Source of the DNA: Anaerocolumna jejuensis DSM 15929 | GTDB taxonomy: Bacteria; Bacillota; Clostridia; Lachnospirales; Lachnospiraceae | Length of the DNA: 64,000 nt | Direction of reading: 5' to 3' | Assembly (NCBI RefSeq): GCF_900142215.1 | Contig: NZ_FRAC01000008.1 | Location: forward strand, 1 to 64,000 | Shown: positions 8,405 to 17,051 of the stretch, piece after piece | How the letters are laid out: each line of letters begins with the position of its first letter | How positions within the stretch are numbered: the first letter of the stretch is position 1 | Position numbers and translations under genes: made by a program | Notes under the pieces: model-generated | What the model was told of the DNA's origin: nothing | What the model saw: the letters and a program-made list of their open reading frames with translations, nothing else | Database searches by the model: none

Positions 8405-9634
8405 TTATTGGGTCGCTGAAGCATATCCCGACTCTCCAAAATTTACATCAAAGGAAATGCTTTTCATATAATCATAAAACTCACGAATCTTTTCAGAATC
8501 ATTTAGAAGCTGCGTCTTCCCATTGTAAGCATATGCCGGAAGCAGTTGTATTTTAGTGTTCAGCTCCTTATCCAAGGTTACCTTTAACACAGCCGTACTC
8601 TTTATATTACTGTAAAAAATGTAATTGCCAAGACTATAAATGATAGGTTTGCCTTTATAGTATTCCACTCCCTGTAGGACATGGGGGTGGCTTCCGATTA
8701 CCAGGTCAGCTCCTGCGTCTATGTACTGCTTTGCCAGGTTTCTTTGATAATCCTTCGGCGTCTGCATCCTCTCTACTCCCCAATGAAGATATACAATTAC
8801 ATAATCACTGTTTTCCTTTGCTGTCTTAATATCCTCAAGCAAAAGCGATGGGTCATAGGTAGTCAGCATTCCTGCCTTTGTTTTCGTGGCATTCCATTCA
8901 GGAACCGGAATAACTCTGGAAGCAGCCAGAAAGGCAAGGGTCTTTCCATGTTCCTGCACATAATGGATTGTTCTAGCTTCAGTGAGATTATTACCGGCAC
9001 CTACATAGGATATTCCGGCAGCTTTCAGGGCATCAAAAGAGTCTTTAAGAGCATCTGTTCCAAAATCCATGGAATGGTTATTGGCAAGGGTTACAACATC
9101 AATGCCCATATCCTTAAAAGCCGAAACATAATCCGGATTCACCCGGAAAGTATACTGCTTGTCCTCTGCCGCCTTTCCTCTGGTACTGAAGGTAAATTCC
9201 TGGTTCACCATGGCAACATCGGCAGTTTTCATAGCATTTAAAAGACTGTCATCTAAAATTCCTGTAATTCCCTGCTTATTATAGATACCTGCTACCGCGT
9301 CAGACAGATAGATATCCCCGCCAAAGAATAAATGAATATCCTTAGCTTCCTCCTCTGCAGGCTTATTGTCATTCCCTGATTTATCCGAATCATCCTTAGA
9401 GGTGTCTGAATCTCCGCTTTTCGTACCTTCCGCCGGATTTTGCGCTGCCCTATTCGGCGCAGAAGTTGTTTCCTCCGCCTGCCCGGACACTGATGCCTGG
9501 TCTCCCTCTATGGAATTGTTTTTTCCTTCCCCGTCCCATGGATAGCCCTTTATCTCGAAACGGATTACCAATGCCAACAGGCCAAAGGTAAACAGGATAA
9601 AGGCCAGGAGACCGTACATCTTGCGTTTACTCAT
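8405..9634 (-). CDS. CapA family protein (PGA_cap metallophosphoesterase fold)
   Basis: Resembles CapA/PgsA, associated with poly-gamma-glutamate synthesis or export, and related calcineurin-like proteins. One N-terminal membrane segment (about residues 7-24) is followed by a Ser/Asp/Glu-rich linker (about 35-95). The CapA domain follows with FGGDIYLSD, VNQEF, TLANNHSMDFG, YLHWG and VIGSHPHVLQG, the expected metal-ligand pattern. The catalytic domain should sit outside the membrane. No capB or capC is present, so true polyglutamate synthesis cannot be claimed; many Firmicutes carry lone CapA homologues of unknown substrate. Its start overlaps the pepD stop by four bases, so the two are cotranscribed. 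Confidence 0.88.
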   Translation of the reverse strand: MSKRKMYGLLAFILFTFGLLALVIRFEIKGYPWDGEGKNNSIEGDQASVSGQAEETTSAPNRAAQNPAEGTKSGDSDTSKDDSDKSGNDNKPAEEEAKDIHLFFGGDIYLSDAVAGIYNKQGITGILDDSLLNAMKTADVAMVNQEFTFSTRGKAAEDKQYTFRVNPDYVSAFKDMGIDVVTLANNHSMDFGTDALKDSFDALKAAGISYVGAGNNLTEARTIHYVQEHGKTLAFLAASRVIPVPEWNATKTKAGMLTTYDPSLLLEDIKTAKENSDYVIVYLHWGVERMQTPKDYQRNLAKQYIDAGADLVIGSHPHVLQGVEYYKGKPIIYSLGNYIFYSNIKSTAVLKVTLDKELNTKIQLLPAYAYNGKTQLLNDSEKIREFYDYMKSISFDVNFGESGYASATQ

Positions 9635-11088
9635 AGATTCTTCATTCCCTCAATTACTTTCTCAAGATATTTATAAACTCTGACAGTAGAGGATATGCTT
9701 AGTCTTTCCTTTGGTGTATGGATATCCCACATATCAGGTCCCAGGGATACCATGTCAATACCGGGCACCTTTTCTGCAAAGAAGCTGCACTCAAGCCCTG
9801 CATGGATTGCTTCTAATTTTGGTTCTTTTTTATATTCCTCTTCATATACCCTGGAGAGATACTCCCTTAAAAGGGAATCCTTTTTATATTCCCAGGCAGG
9901 ATATTGGCCTCTTATAAAAAATTCCCCGCCCATGAATTCACAGATATACCGAAGCTGCTTTGCGATAAATTCCTTGTAGCTGTTCACGGAGCTTCGAACC
10001 GAAAAACAGATAACTGCTTTTTCCTGTTCCATATGGAAGATTCCAAGATTTAAAGAGCTTTCTACCAGTCCGGGAATATCACTGCTCATATTTTGTACAC
10101 CGTTTGGTGTATTCAATAAGATAAACAGCAGCTTTTCAAAGGAGGTCGGGTGAAGTACCCTGTATTCATCCTCTTCCCCTTTCATTACTCCAATGGTAAG
10201 GTCCGGTTCATTGGTTATATACTCATTCTTATATTTTCTGGACAAGCCGCCAATGATATCGGAAAAGCGCTCATATTCGTCTTCTTCTATCACAATTTCC
10301 GCCTTGGAGTCTCTTGGTATGGCATTATCCTTAAGACCGCCGCTGAGCTCTGCCAGATGGAAATCCATGGCTTCCTTCAGTTCAAATAAAAGCCTTGCCA
10401 TTAATTTGGTAGCATTAACATGGTTCTTATGAATCTCTGCGCCGGAATGACCGCCCTTTAAATCAGATATGGCTATTACGACCTTAAGACCCTGTTCCTT
10501 CATTCTCTTTACAGGCAGCTCACAGGTTGCTGTCAGCCCTCCTGCGGAGCTGGTAAGAAGTATTCCTTCCTCCTCCGAGTCAATATTTAAAAGAATTTTT
10601 GCCTTCAGGTCTGATACGTCAAGTCCGATAGCTCCGTCCATGCCGGTTTCCTCATCGGTAGTTATAACAGCTTCCAGCCTTGGATGCTGTAAGGTATCAT
10701 CATCAAAAAGAGCCAGAATATAGGCCAGAGCTATTCCGTCATCCCCTCCCAGGGTGGTGCGGTCTGCATGGATGTTATCCCCGTCCACAAACAGCTCAAT
10801 GCCTTCCTTTCCAAAATCGTGTGTACAGTCATTGGTCTTTTCACATACCATATCCATATGTCCCTGTAGGATTAAGGCCGGTGCATTCTCATAGCCCGGT
10901 GTAGCTTCCTTTATCATTACCACATTCTCATGTTCATCCTGGCGGTGGGACAATCCCTTTTTTTCCGCATATTCTACCAGATAGTTACTGATTGCCGTAT
11001 TGTGCCCGGAGCCTCTTGGAACTGCTGAAATCTCACTAAAATATTGAAATACCTTTTTATAATCAAGTTCTTGCAATGTCTGATTCAT
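9631..11088 (-). CDS. pepD: Aminoacyl-histidine dipeptidase (M20 peptidase, PepD)
   Basis: Cytoplasmic zinc dipeptidase of the M20 family, cleaving Xaa-His and other dipeptides. Metal-binding motifs are complete: LQGHMDMVCEK (His and Asp), TLGGDDGIALAY (bridging Asp), TTDEETGMDGAIGLD (catalytic and metal Glu pair), DSEEEG, and a late HAGLECSFF with the final metal His. At 485 residues it has the length of E. coli PepD. The start ATG follows GGAAGG. It stands 39 bases after the UPF0210 gene and overlaps capA, so it is in the middle of an operon running from the ACT gene or walJ to capA. Confidence 0.94.
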   Translation of the reverse strand: MNQTLQELDYKKVFQYFSEISAVPRGSGHNTAISNYLVEYAEKKGLSHRQDEHENVVMIKEATPGYENAPALILQGHMDMVCEKTNDCTHDFGKEGIELFVDGDNIHADRTTLGGDDGIALAYILALFDDDTLQHPRLEAVITTDEETGMDGAIGLDVSDLKAKILLNIDSEEEGILLTSSAGGLTATCELPVKRMKEQGLKVVIAISDLKGGHSGAEIHKNHVNATKLMARLLFELKEAMDFHLAELSGGLKDNAIPRDSKAEIVIEEDEYERFSDIIGGLSRKYKNEYITNEPDLTIGVMKGEEDEYRVLHPTSFEKLLFILLNTPNGVQNMSSDIPGLVESSLNLGIFHMEQEKAVICFSVRSSVNSYKEFIAKQLRYICEFMGGEFFIRGQYPAWEYKKDSLLREYLSRVYEEEYKKEPKLEAIHAGLECSFFAEKVPGIDMVSLGPDMWDIHTPKERLSISSTVRVYKYLEKVIEGMKNL

Positions 11089-11127
11089 AATACCTTCCTT
11101 TCTGCGTTAATCTGCGCTTGCAAACTT

Positions 11128-12492
11128 TTAATTTTTAAAGCTGTGTATGGGAGCCGGAATTCTTCCTCCCCTGTTAATGAAATCATCACAGGAGAAACGG
11201 TTCACCGGCATAACCGGAGCATACCCAAGAAGTCCTCCGAATTCTACCATATCACCGACTTTTTTTCCAATTACTGGTATGAGCCTGACGGCTGTTGTCT
11301 TTTGGTTTATCATGCCGATTGCCATTTCATCCGCTATAATTCCTGAAATGGTAGTCGCTTTGGTATCTCCCGGTATCGCTATCATATCAAGTCCTACGGA
11401 GCAGACACAGGTCATGGCTTCCAGTTTCTCAAGGGACAAAGCTCCCAATTGAACTGCTTCTATCATGCCTTTGTCTTCACTGACAGGTATAAAAGCACCG
11501 CTTAAGCCTCCTACATAAGAGGATGCCATAACTCCGCCCTTTTTCACATTGTCGTTGAGCAATGCCAGTGCTGCCGTAGTTCCCGGTGCTCCCGCCTGTT
11601 CAAGCCCCATTTCCTGGAATATTTCCGCAATACTGTCCCCTACTGCCGGAGTCGGAGCCAGGGAAAGGTCAATAATACCAAAGGGGATATTTAATCTTTT
11701 GGAAGCTTCTCTTGCAACCAGCTGGCCGACTCTTGTAATCTTAAAGGCTGTTGTCTTTACTGTTTCGCAAAGAGTTTCAAAATCAGCACCCGTTACCCGC
11801 TTTAGGGCATTCTTTACAACGCCGGGTCCGCTGACACCTACATTTATTACGGCATCCCCTTCTGTTACACCATGAAAAGCGCCTGCCATAAAAGGATTAT
11901 CATCGGGTGCATTGCAAAATACCACCAGCTTGGCACAGCCGATTGAATCTCTGTCTTTGGTATATTCCGCTGTTTTTAAAATGATTTCTCCTAAGAGCTT
12001 AACAGCATCCATATCAATACCGGTCTTGGTTGAGCCTACATTAACAGAGGAGCATACCCGCTCGGTAACGGAGAGTGCTTCCGGTATGGACTGAATCAGG
12101 TGATGGTCACCTGTGGTCATTCCCTTGGATACCAGGGCAGAATAACCGCCTATAAAGTTAACACCGACCTCCTTGGCAGCCTTATCCAGAGTCTTTGCTA
12201 TGGTAACGTAATCTTCTGGTGACTTGCAGGCACAGCTTCCCACCAATGCAATGGGAGTTACGGAAATCCTCTTATTGACAATCGGTATTCCTAATTCCCT
12301 TTCTATGGCTTTTCCTGTTGCTACCAGCTCTTTAGCTACCGTTGTTATTTTATCATAAATCTTTTTATTTAATACTTCCAGATTATTATCAGCACAATCC
12401 AGCAAGCTTATTCCAAGGGTTATGGTTCTGACATCCAGGTTTTCCTGCTCTATCATTTTATTGGTTTCAATAACCTCATTTATGTCGATCAT
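11128..12492 (-). CDS. UPF0210 / PFL-family (DUF711) protein
   Basis: Conserved cytoplasmic protein of unknown function found across Firmicutes and archaea, related in sequence to the pyruvate-formate-lyase-like fold family that gave it the name PFL. Typical stretches are IDINEVIETNKMIEQENLDV at the N-terminus, GSCACKSPEDY, NVGVSGPGVVKNAL and DLSLAPTPAVGDS. The start is taken at the ATG giving MIDINEV, since the family begins there. A longer frame from GTG would begin inside a repeat element. The preceding GGTG, six bases from the ATG, is supplied by that repeat. The upstream ACT-domain gene is its usual partner; the pair is normally close-spaced but here is split by about 300 bases of repeats. 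Confidence 0.9.
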   Translation of the reverse strand: MIDINEVIETNKMIEQENLDVRTITLGISLLDCADNNLEVLNKKIYDKITTVAKELVATGKAIERELGIPIVNKRISVTPIALVGSCACKSPEDYVTIAKTLDKAAKEVGVNFIGGYSALVSKGMTTGDHHLIQSIPEALSVTERVCSSVNVGSTKTGIDMDAVKLLGEIILKTAEYTKDRDSIGCAKLVVFCNAPDDNPFMAGAFHGVTEGDAVINVGVSGPGVVKNALKRVTGADFETLCETVKTTAFKITRVGQLVAREASKRLNIPFGIIDLSLAPTPAVGDSIAEIFQEMGLEQAGAPGTTAALALLNDNVKKGGVMASSYVGGLSGAFIPVSEDKGMIEAVQLGALSLEKLEAMTCVCSVGLDMIAIPGDTKATTISGIIADEMAIGMINQKTTAVRLIPVIGKKVGDMVEFGGLLGYAPVMPVNRFSCDDFINRGGRIPAPIHSFKN

Positions 12493-12499
12493 ATTTACA

Positions 12500-12730
12500 C
12501 CCATTGCATATTGCAGAATCTCCTGCAATACTGCCACAAATAAAAATCTGTGAAAGAATCTGTATGTGGCTTCCTTTCGTATCTGAATTTTCTTTCACTC
12601 ATGTTCCCATTGCATTGAAAGCGCTTTTTCTTTCACATGTTCCCGTTGCATACCGCAGACTTGTCTGCGGTACTGCCATAGATAATAGAGTGTGAAAGCG
12701 CTTTTTCTTTCACATGTTCCCATTGCATAC
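12500..12730. repeat. Two-hairpin intergenic repeat, locus A (about three units)
   Basis: The whole ACT-UPF0210 gap (12493-12794) is repeat-derived and holds no gene. Unit 1 has the CCCATTGCAT end (12500), hairpin TTGCAG/CTGCAA (12511-12528), spacer TACTGCCACAAATAAA, and GTGAAAGA...TCTTTCAC (12550-12598). Unit 2 is short, with CCCATTGCAT then a TGAAAG.../CTTTCA hairpin (12616-12635). Unit 3 has CCCGTTGCAT, hairpin CCGCAGA/TCTGCGG with loop CTTG (12653-12670), TACTGCCATAGATAA, and GTGAAAG/CTTTCAC (12692-12713), ending with another CCCATTGCAT (12719-12728). Related units occur at 23549, 28823 and 32736. Confidence 0.8.
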
Positions 12731-12794
12731 ACTGTGGTAGTTATATTTTTCACGCATTGCCAGTACATCCTTTTGCAAATAACCGGACTGATTA

Positions 12795-13067
12795 CTAGAG
12801 TCTGTGCATCACATTAAAAATATCCTCATGCTGGGCTTTTATAACAACGCCGATTTCCTTACCCAATTCCTCCAACTCTGTTGCGATGACATCAAAGCTC
12901 TTCGTCGCTTCATTGGCATCCACAATCATCATCATATTAAAATAGCCCTGAACGATTGTCTGTGAAATATCCATAATATTAATCTTATTCCCGGCAAGAT
13001 AAGTGCAAACCTTTGCAATAATTCCAACCTGGTCTTTTCCCACAACGGATATGATTGTTTTTTTCAT
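12795..13067 (-). CDS. ACT-domain protein (UPF0237 family)
   Basis: A 90-residue protein made of a single ACT-type ligand-binding fold: TIISVVGKDQVGIIAKVCTY, NINIMDISQTIVQGYFNMMM, then a C-terminal helix and strand (LGKEIGVVIKAQHEDIF). ACT domains usually bind amino acids. UPF0237 proteins are nearly always encoded beside UPF0210, so the two probably work together, but no reaction is known. The start at 13067 is chosen because MKKTIIS is the family start and it has an AGAGGAA ribosome site. An open frame extending to 13184 is not supported and would overlap walJ. Confidence 0.88.
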   Translation of the reverse strand: MKKTIISVVGKDQVGIIAKVCTYLAGNKINIMDISQTIVQGYFNMMMIVDANEATKSFDVIATELEELGKEIGVVIKAQHEDIFNVMHRL

Positions 13068-13137
13068 AATTTCCTCTTTCCTGAATATTTTAATATTCTT
13101 ATTATGTAGTTGAATTGGGCCGGATACTGCTGCCACA

Positions 13138-13947
13138 CTAAACAGTGCAGAGCATTTCCGACGGAACATCTCTTTTGGCAACACTTAACAGGGAATCTGT
13201 TTTTAAAGAGTAGGCGTTGTCTGAAATCACTTTATTCAGCTCAAGTCTTACTGTCTCATATGCCAGATCCTCAAAATTGTTCTCCCTGCTTAAATGGGCA
13301 AGTGTAATGTGGCAGATCTTATCGTGAAGAATTCTTCCGATGAGCCTTCCCGAATTCTCATTGGACAAATGTCCCCGCTCTCCCAGTATCCTCTGCTTCA
13401 GATAATAAGGATAAGCACCTGCCAGGAGCATATTCTCATCATGATTAGCCTCCATCAAAAGAATCTCCGAGCCGGACAGCTTTGATATAATATAGTCATC
13501 ATAGACACCCAGATCCGTAGCCATGCCGATTTTATGTCCTTCCGAGGTAAAGGTGTAGCAGACCGGATTGACCGCATCGTGAGAGGTACTAAAGGGTTCC
13601 ACTAATATATCGCTTATATAAAAACCTTCATCCGGTAAAACCGGGCGAAAGAGTTCTGACGGAATATCTCCCATATTTTTCATCCTGCTTATTGCCTGAA
13701 GGGTTTCCTTCGTGCCATAAATAGGTGTGTGGTAACGCCTGGCTAAAACTCCAATTCCCTGAATGTGGTCCGAATGCTCATGGGTAATTAAAATTCCTTC
13801 CAGGTCAGCCGGTTTGACATCAATACAGCTTAATCCATATTCGATTTTTTTCCCGCTGACTCCTGCATCAACAAGTATATTGGCATGGCTGCTGCCAACA
13901 AAAGTGCAATTGCCGCTGCTGCCGCTTGCCAGACTGCATAACTTCAT
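13138..13947 (-). CDS. walJ: Metallo-beta-lactamase-fold exonuclease, WalJ/YycJ family
   Basis: Cytoplasmic MBL-fold protein; in Gram-positives WalJ (YycJ) is a 5'-3' DNA exonuclease linked to mismatch repair and often to the WalRK operon. Seen here: the family start MKLCSLASGSSGNC, LVDAGVSGKKI, the metal motif THEHSDHIQG, FSTSHDAVNPVCYT, and ATDLGVYDD, followed by MEANHDENML and GHLSNENSG. The start at 13947 is preferred because GGAG lies six bases before it; an in-frame ATG at 13959 is possible. No walR/walK is nearby. A promoter lies at 14117-14145. The ACT gene follows after 70 bases and is probably cotranscribed. Confidence 0.9.
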   Translation of the reverse strand: MKLCSLASGSSGNCTFVGSSHANILVDAGVSGKKIEYGLSCIDVKPADLEGILITHEHSDHIQGIGVLARRYHTPIYGTKETLQAISRMKNMGDIPSELFRPVLPDEGFYISDILVEPFSTSHDAVNPVCYTFTSEGHKIGMATDLGVYDDYIISKLSGSEILLMEANHDENMLLAGAYPYYLKQRILGERGHLSNENSGRLIGRILHDKICHITLAHLSRENNFEDLAYETVRLELNKVISDNAYSLKTDSLLSVAKRDVPSEMLCTV

Positions 13948-14116
13948 AATTTTCTCCATTCCTGCCAGCTCTTAGCGAATCCAGGGCTCAAGCCGGGTGT
14001 TTCCGCATAAAGCTTTCTGCTCTTAAGACAGCTCCTGTCTTTTCTGTCACGTAAGTTCCTTTCTTTCAGGCCCTTTTTATGTCATTATTGTCAACCGTAT
14101 TATGTAACTCATGAAA

Positions 14117-14145
14117 AGTATCCCTTATTCTTTCCGGTTTGTCAA
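14117..14145 (-). promoter_or_regulatory. Predicted promoter for walJ and following genes
   Basis: Minus-strand -35 TTGACA (14140-14145), 17-base spacer, -10 GATACT (14117-14122). It lies just after the FtsA-like gene and gives a leader of about 160 bases to walJ. A second TTGACA about 50 bases further downstream has no matching -10. Confidence 0.55.
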
Positions 14146-14150
14146 TAAAA

Positions 14151-16385
14151 TTATTCCTTCCAATAAAGCTCTATTATGTCATTGTCCTTTATGGGAGCCG
14201 TAAAATCCGTTTTTTCTCCGTTCAGGGTAACAATCAGTTCAGAGCCTCCTACTTTGGTCAAATCAAAGGGATAGAAATCGAATACATCCACAAAGATATA
14301 CTGCTTCTTACCAGTTAATCTGATGGGTTCTCTGTTTACGATAATATAGATTTCTGCGGCAGCCGAAGTATTTCCCTGCCCTTGAATTTCCATCCCGGAA
14401 GGAAGGGCTTCTCCCTTCTTCCCGTCTTCTCCCGAGGATTGTTCCTGGGATTGTTTTTGGGATTGTTTTTGGGATTGTTCCTGGGATTGTTCCTGGAATT
14501 CTTCCCTGGAAGAATTCCTCTCCTCGGAAGCTTCTGTGGTATATTCCTCCTGGTACTCCTCTGCTTCCTCTGTTACGGCTTCAAAGGAGTAATCCTCTTT
14601 TAGCCTCTCTGCAGCCCTCATGGCCTCCAGAGAATCGTATATTTCACATTTTACAGTAAAATTTTCGTATATCCTTTCCTCTTCCTCCGCAGGCATATTA
14701 TTTACATAGATGGTTCCGGTATACTCGATATCCATAAATTTCAATACCTGCTTCAGAGTGTAATAATTCAATATTTCAACGGCATCCCCGTCTTTTATCT
14801 CATAAAATTCTGTTACCAGCCCCTTATTTACCTCCGCAAATTTGGGGCAGAGAATTCTGGTCCCATTCAAAACAAAGGTAATGCTGCTCTTGTATTCCGG
14901 AAGCTCTCCCACGGTAATCCTGGCATCTGCGCCTACTGTAGATTCCGTGATCTCTATGATATCATTCTGCTCAATACTGTGGCTGATACCAACAATTTCA
15001 CCATTTAATTTGATCTGAGCCGCTTCCCCCAGTTCTCCTCTTAGCAGGCGCTTCACACCGTTTACCGTGTAATTTAATGGATTTCCCCTTCTGGGAAAGA
15101 GGCTTTCGTTGGGGAGTCCTGTCTGGATAGCCGTATCGGCAATTGTAAGCTTGCTGTTATCATATAGCTTTACTCTCTCTCCGTTTACCTGCACCAGAAT
15201 AAAATTATTCTTCTGGTCATAGAAGTTAAGGCAGATTCCCACTGGTGTTACCAGCAGAGGGTCCTTTTTAATATTTTCCTGCAGGAAGGTAACCTCACCA
15301 AGTACCTCTTCTCCCCTCAGGGCAACCCTGTCCTTATTCAGATTCAGGTATTTTGCAAGGTTTTCCGTAAAGCCCGGCACCTTTCCGCCGCCGCCTACTA
15401 CAAATACGGCACTGACGGACTTTCCGCCATTTAGCTCGATAATCTTATCTGCAACACATTTTGTGATGCTCTCTATGGTGGGCCTCAGCTCTTCTATAAC
15501 CTCTTCCGTTGTTATCTTCTGGCTCATGCCCATAATATCCTTGTAGGAAACCTTCTTCTTTCTCAGGCAGGCCTGCTTTATGGTTTCCGCTGTCTTAAAG
15601 TCTACCAGGTAGCTTTTTGCAGCCGCTTCCGTTATCTCATCACCGGCTCTCGGAATCATTCCATAGGCGGTAATGCTCCCATCCTTTGTAATGGAAATAT
15701 CGGAGGTACCTGCGCCGACATCTATCATAGCAATATTTAAAAGACGGAATTTCTCCGGAATGGCAACATTGATAGCGGCAATGGGCTCCAGGGTCAGATT
15801 GGCAACATAAAGACCGGCCTTTTCCACCGCAGCATAAAGGCTGTCAATAACCTCATCGGGAAGAAAGGTCGCTATGAGATTCGTTCCTATCCGGTTGGCT
15901 TTATGCCCCTCCAGCTTACCAATAGAATAGCCGTTCAAGGAATACTGGATAACGGAATAGCCCACGCAGTAAAAGTGGATTTTCTCCTCCTTCATCTCCT
16001 GCCGCAGGGTATCATAGGCCTTTTCTACACCAATTAAGTCCAGCGAATGTACATGCTCCTCCGTTACCACGGTTTCCCCTGAAAATTCAAATTCCGCTTC
16101 TACCGTCACTGTTTTGAGTACACGTCCCGCAGCGGCAATGCAGACATCCGTAAGCCGTCTGCCTACCTGCTCCTCCAGTTCCTTTTTTACATCCTCTATG
16201 GTCTCTGCCACCTTGTAAATATCATGAATCTGACCATCCAGCATGGCACGGGTTTCATGCTCCCTGACGCACTGGGCTACCACGATGAACTGTTTGTCCT
16301 CCTTATAGCCCACTGTGCCCACTATGCTCCTGGTTCCAATATCCAGTCCAAAAACCAGATGTTCCGGGTATCTTTTGTTTACCAT
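14151..16385 (-). CDS. Long FtsA-domain (actin-like ATPase) protein with C-terminal extension
   Basis: The first ~390 residues are an FtsA/PilM-type actin fold: phosphate-1 loop FGLDIGTRSIVG (about 12-23), an SHS2-like 1C segment with GETVVTEEHVHS, phosphate-2 IDVGAGTSDISI (about 222) and adenosine motif VVGGGGKVPGF. The remaining ~350 residues are unlike classical FtsA (~420). They hold beta-grasp-like segments ending in phrases such as DNDIIEITE, DGDAVEILNYY and the terminal DNDIIELYW. A Gln/Ser repeat coded by 12-base direct repeats (about 14440-14500) and a Glu-rich linker precede the last segment. There is no FtsZ-neighbouring context and no clear membrane-targeting C-terminal helix. It follows coaE by 27 bases. 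Role in division or envelope assembly is inferred only. Confidence 0.8.
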   Translation of the reverse strand: MVNKRYPEHLVFGLDIGTRSIVGTVGYKEDKQFIVVAQCVREHETRAMLDGQIHDIYKVAETIEDVKKELEEQVGRRLTDVCIAAAGRVLKTVTVEAEFEFSGETVVTEEHVHSLDLIGVEKAYDTLRQEMKEEKIHFYCVGYSVIQYSLNGYSIGKLEGHKANRIGTNLIATFLPDEVIDSLYAAVEKAGLYVANLTLEPIAAINVAIPEKFRLLNIAMIDVGAGTSDISITKDGSITAYGMIPRAGDEITEAAAKSYLVDFKTAETIKQACLRKKKVSYKDIMGMSQKITTEEVIEELRPTIESITKCVADKIIELNGGKSVSAVFVVGGGGKVPGFTENLAKYLNLNKDRVALRGEEVLGEVTFLQENIKKDPLLVTPVGICLNFYDQKNNFILVQVNGERVKLYDNSKLTIADTAIQTGLPNESLFPRRGNPLNYTVNGVKRLLRGELGEAAQIKLNGEIVGISHSIEQNDIIEITESTVGADARITVGELPEYKSSITFVLNGTRILCPKFAEVNKGLVTEFYEIKDGDAVEILNYYTLKQVLKFMDIEYTGTIYVNNMPAEEEERIYENFTVKCEIYDSLEAMRAAERLKEDYSFEAVTEEAEEYQEEYTTEASEERNSSREEFQEQSQEQSQKQSQKQSQEQSSGEDGKKGEALPSGMEIQGQGNTSAAAEIYIIVNREPIRLTGKKQYIFVDVFDFYPFDLTKVGGSELIVTLNGEKTDFTAPIKDNDIIELYWKE

Positions 16386-16412
16386 CTTTTGTGTCCTCCG
16401 TAAAGTAGCTGC

Positions 16413-17051
16413 TTACTTTCGATTCTCACCATTTAATAATTTTTCCACCTGAGCCTTCAGCCCCTCTAAAGTACCGTTGTTGGTAAGAATATGGGTGCTT
16501 GCGGCTTCGTATTCCTCTTCCGAGAGCTGGTTTATAAGTACCTGCTCAAATTTCGTCCTGTTAAAATTCCGGGAGTTTTTCAGTCTTTCTTCCCTTACCT
16601 GCTTATTTGTGCTGACATACCATATTTCATCACAAAAATCTTTGAGCGCTGCTTCCCTGGGAAGGGCTGTTTCTACACAGATAAATGGATAAGAGTTCTT
16701 CTCTTTTACCTCTTTAATCCTGTTTCTCACGTAATCCAGCACATAGGGATGGGTAAAGGAATTGAGTATTTTTAACTTTTCTGCGTTCTGATAGACTTCC
16801 TTTCCAAGCTTTCCTCTGTCGATATTTTTATCATCATTCAGGATATCTCTTCCGAAATACTCCACAATCAGCCTGTAGGATACGCCGCCTTCCGTCATAA
16901 GTTCATGGGCAATGCGGTCCATGTTCAATAACAGTGCTCCGTAGGTCCCTGCCAGTATTTCTGCTGCTTCGGATTTGCCGCTTCCGATACCGCCGGTAAG
17001 GCCGATTACTTTTATCCCATTATTTTGCTTCATACCAGTTAGGTCCTTCAT
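16413..17051 (-). CDS. coaE: Dephospho-CoA kinase
   Basis: Last step of coenzyme A synthesis: phosphorylates the 3'-OH of dephospho-CoA with ATP. The P-loop GLTGGIGSGKS and the CoA-domain stretches MDRIAHELM, RGKLGKEVY and VETALP are clear. At about 210 residues the length is typical. The gene overlaps the 3' end of polA. Three in-frame ATGs (17057, 17051, 17033) are possible. 17051 has AGAGG at nine bases, while 17033 would start just before the P-loop strand with a weaker AAGGA, so the start is uncertain by up to eight residues. polA-coaE linkage is common in Firmicutes. Confidence 0.93.
   Translation of the reverse strand: MKDLTGMKQNNGIKVIGLTGGIGSGKSEAAEILAGTYGALLLNMDRIAHELMTEGGVSYRLIVEYFGRDILNDDKNIDRGKLGKEVYQNAEKLKILNSFTHPYVLDYVRNRIKEVKEKNSYPFICVETALPREAALKDFCDEIWYVSTNKQVREERLKNSRNFNRTKFEQVLINQLSEEEYEAASTHILTNNGTLEGLKAQVEKLLNGENRK

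Noticed and set aside
8681..9241. 186-residue plus-strand open frame opposite capA
   Set aside because: Antisense to a conserved CapA domain, with Cys/Tyr-rich composition typical of shadow frames.
13068..13184. N-terminal extension of the ACT-domain protein
   Set aside because: Would overlap walJ, has no similarity to the family, and a good AGAGGAA site marks the ATG at 13067.
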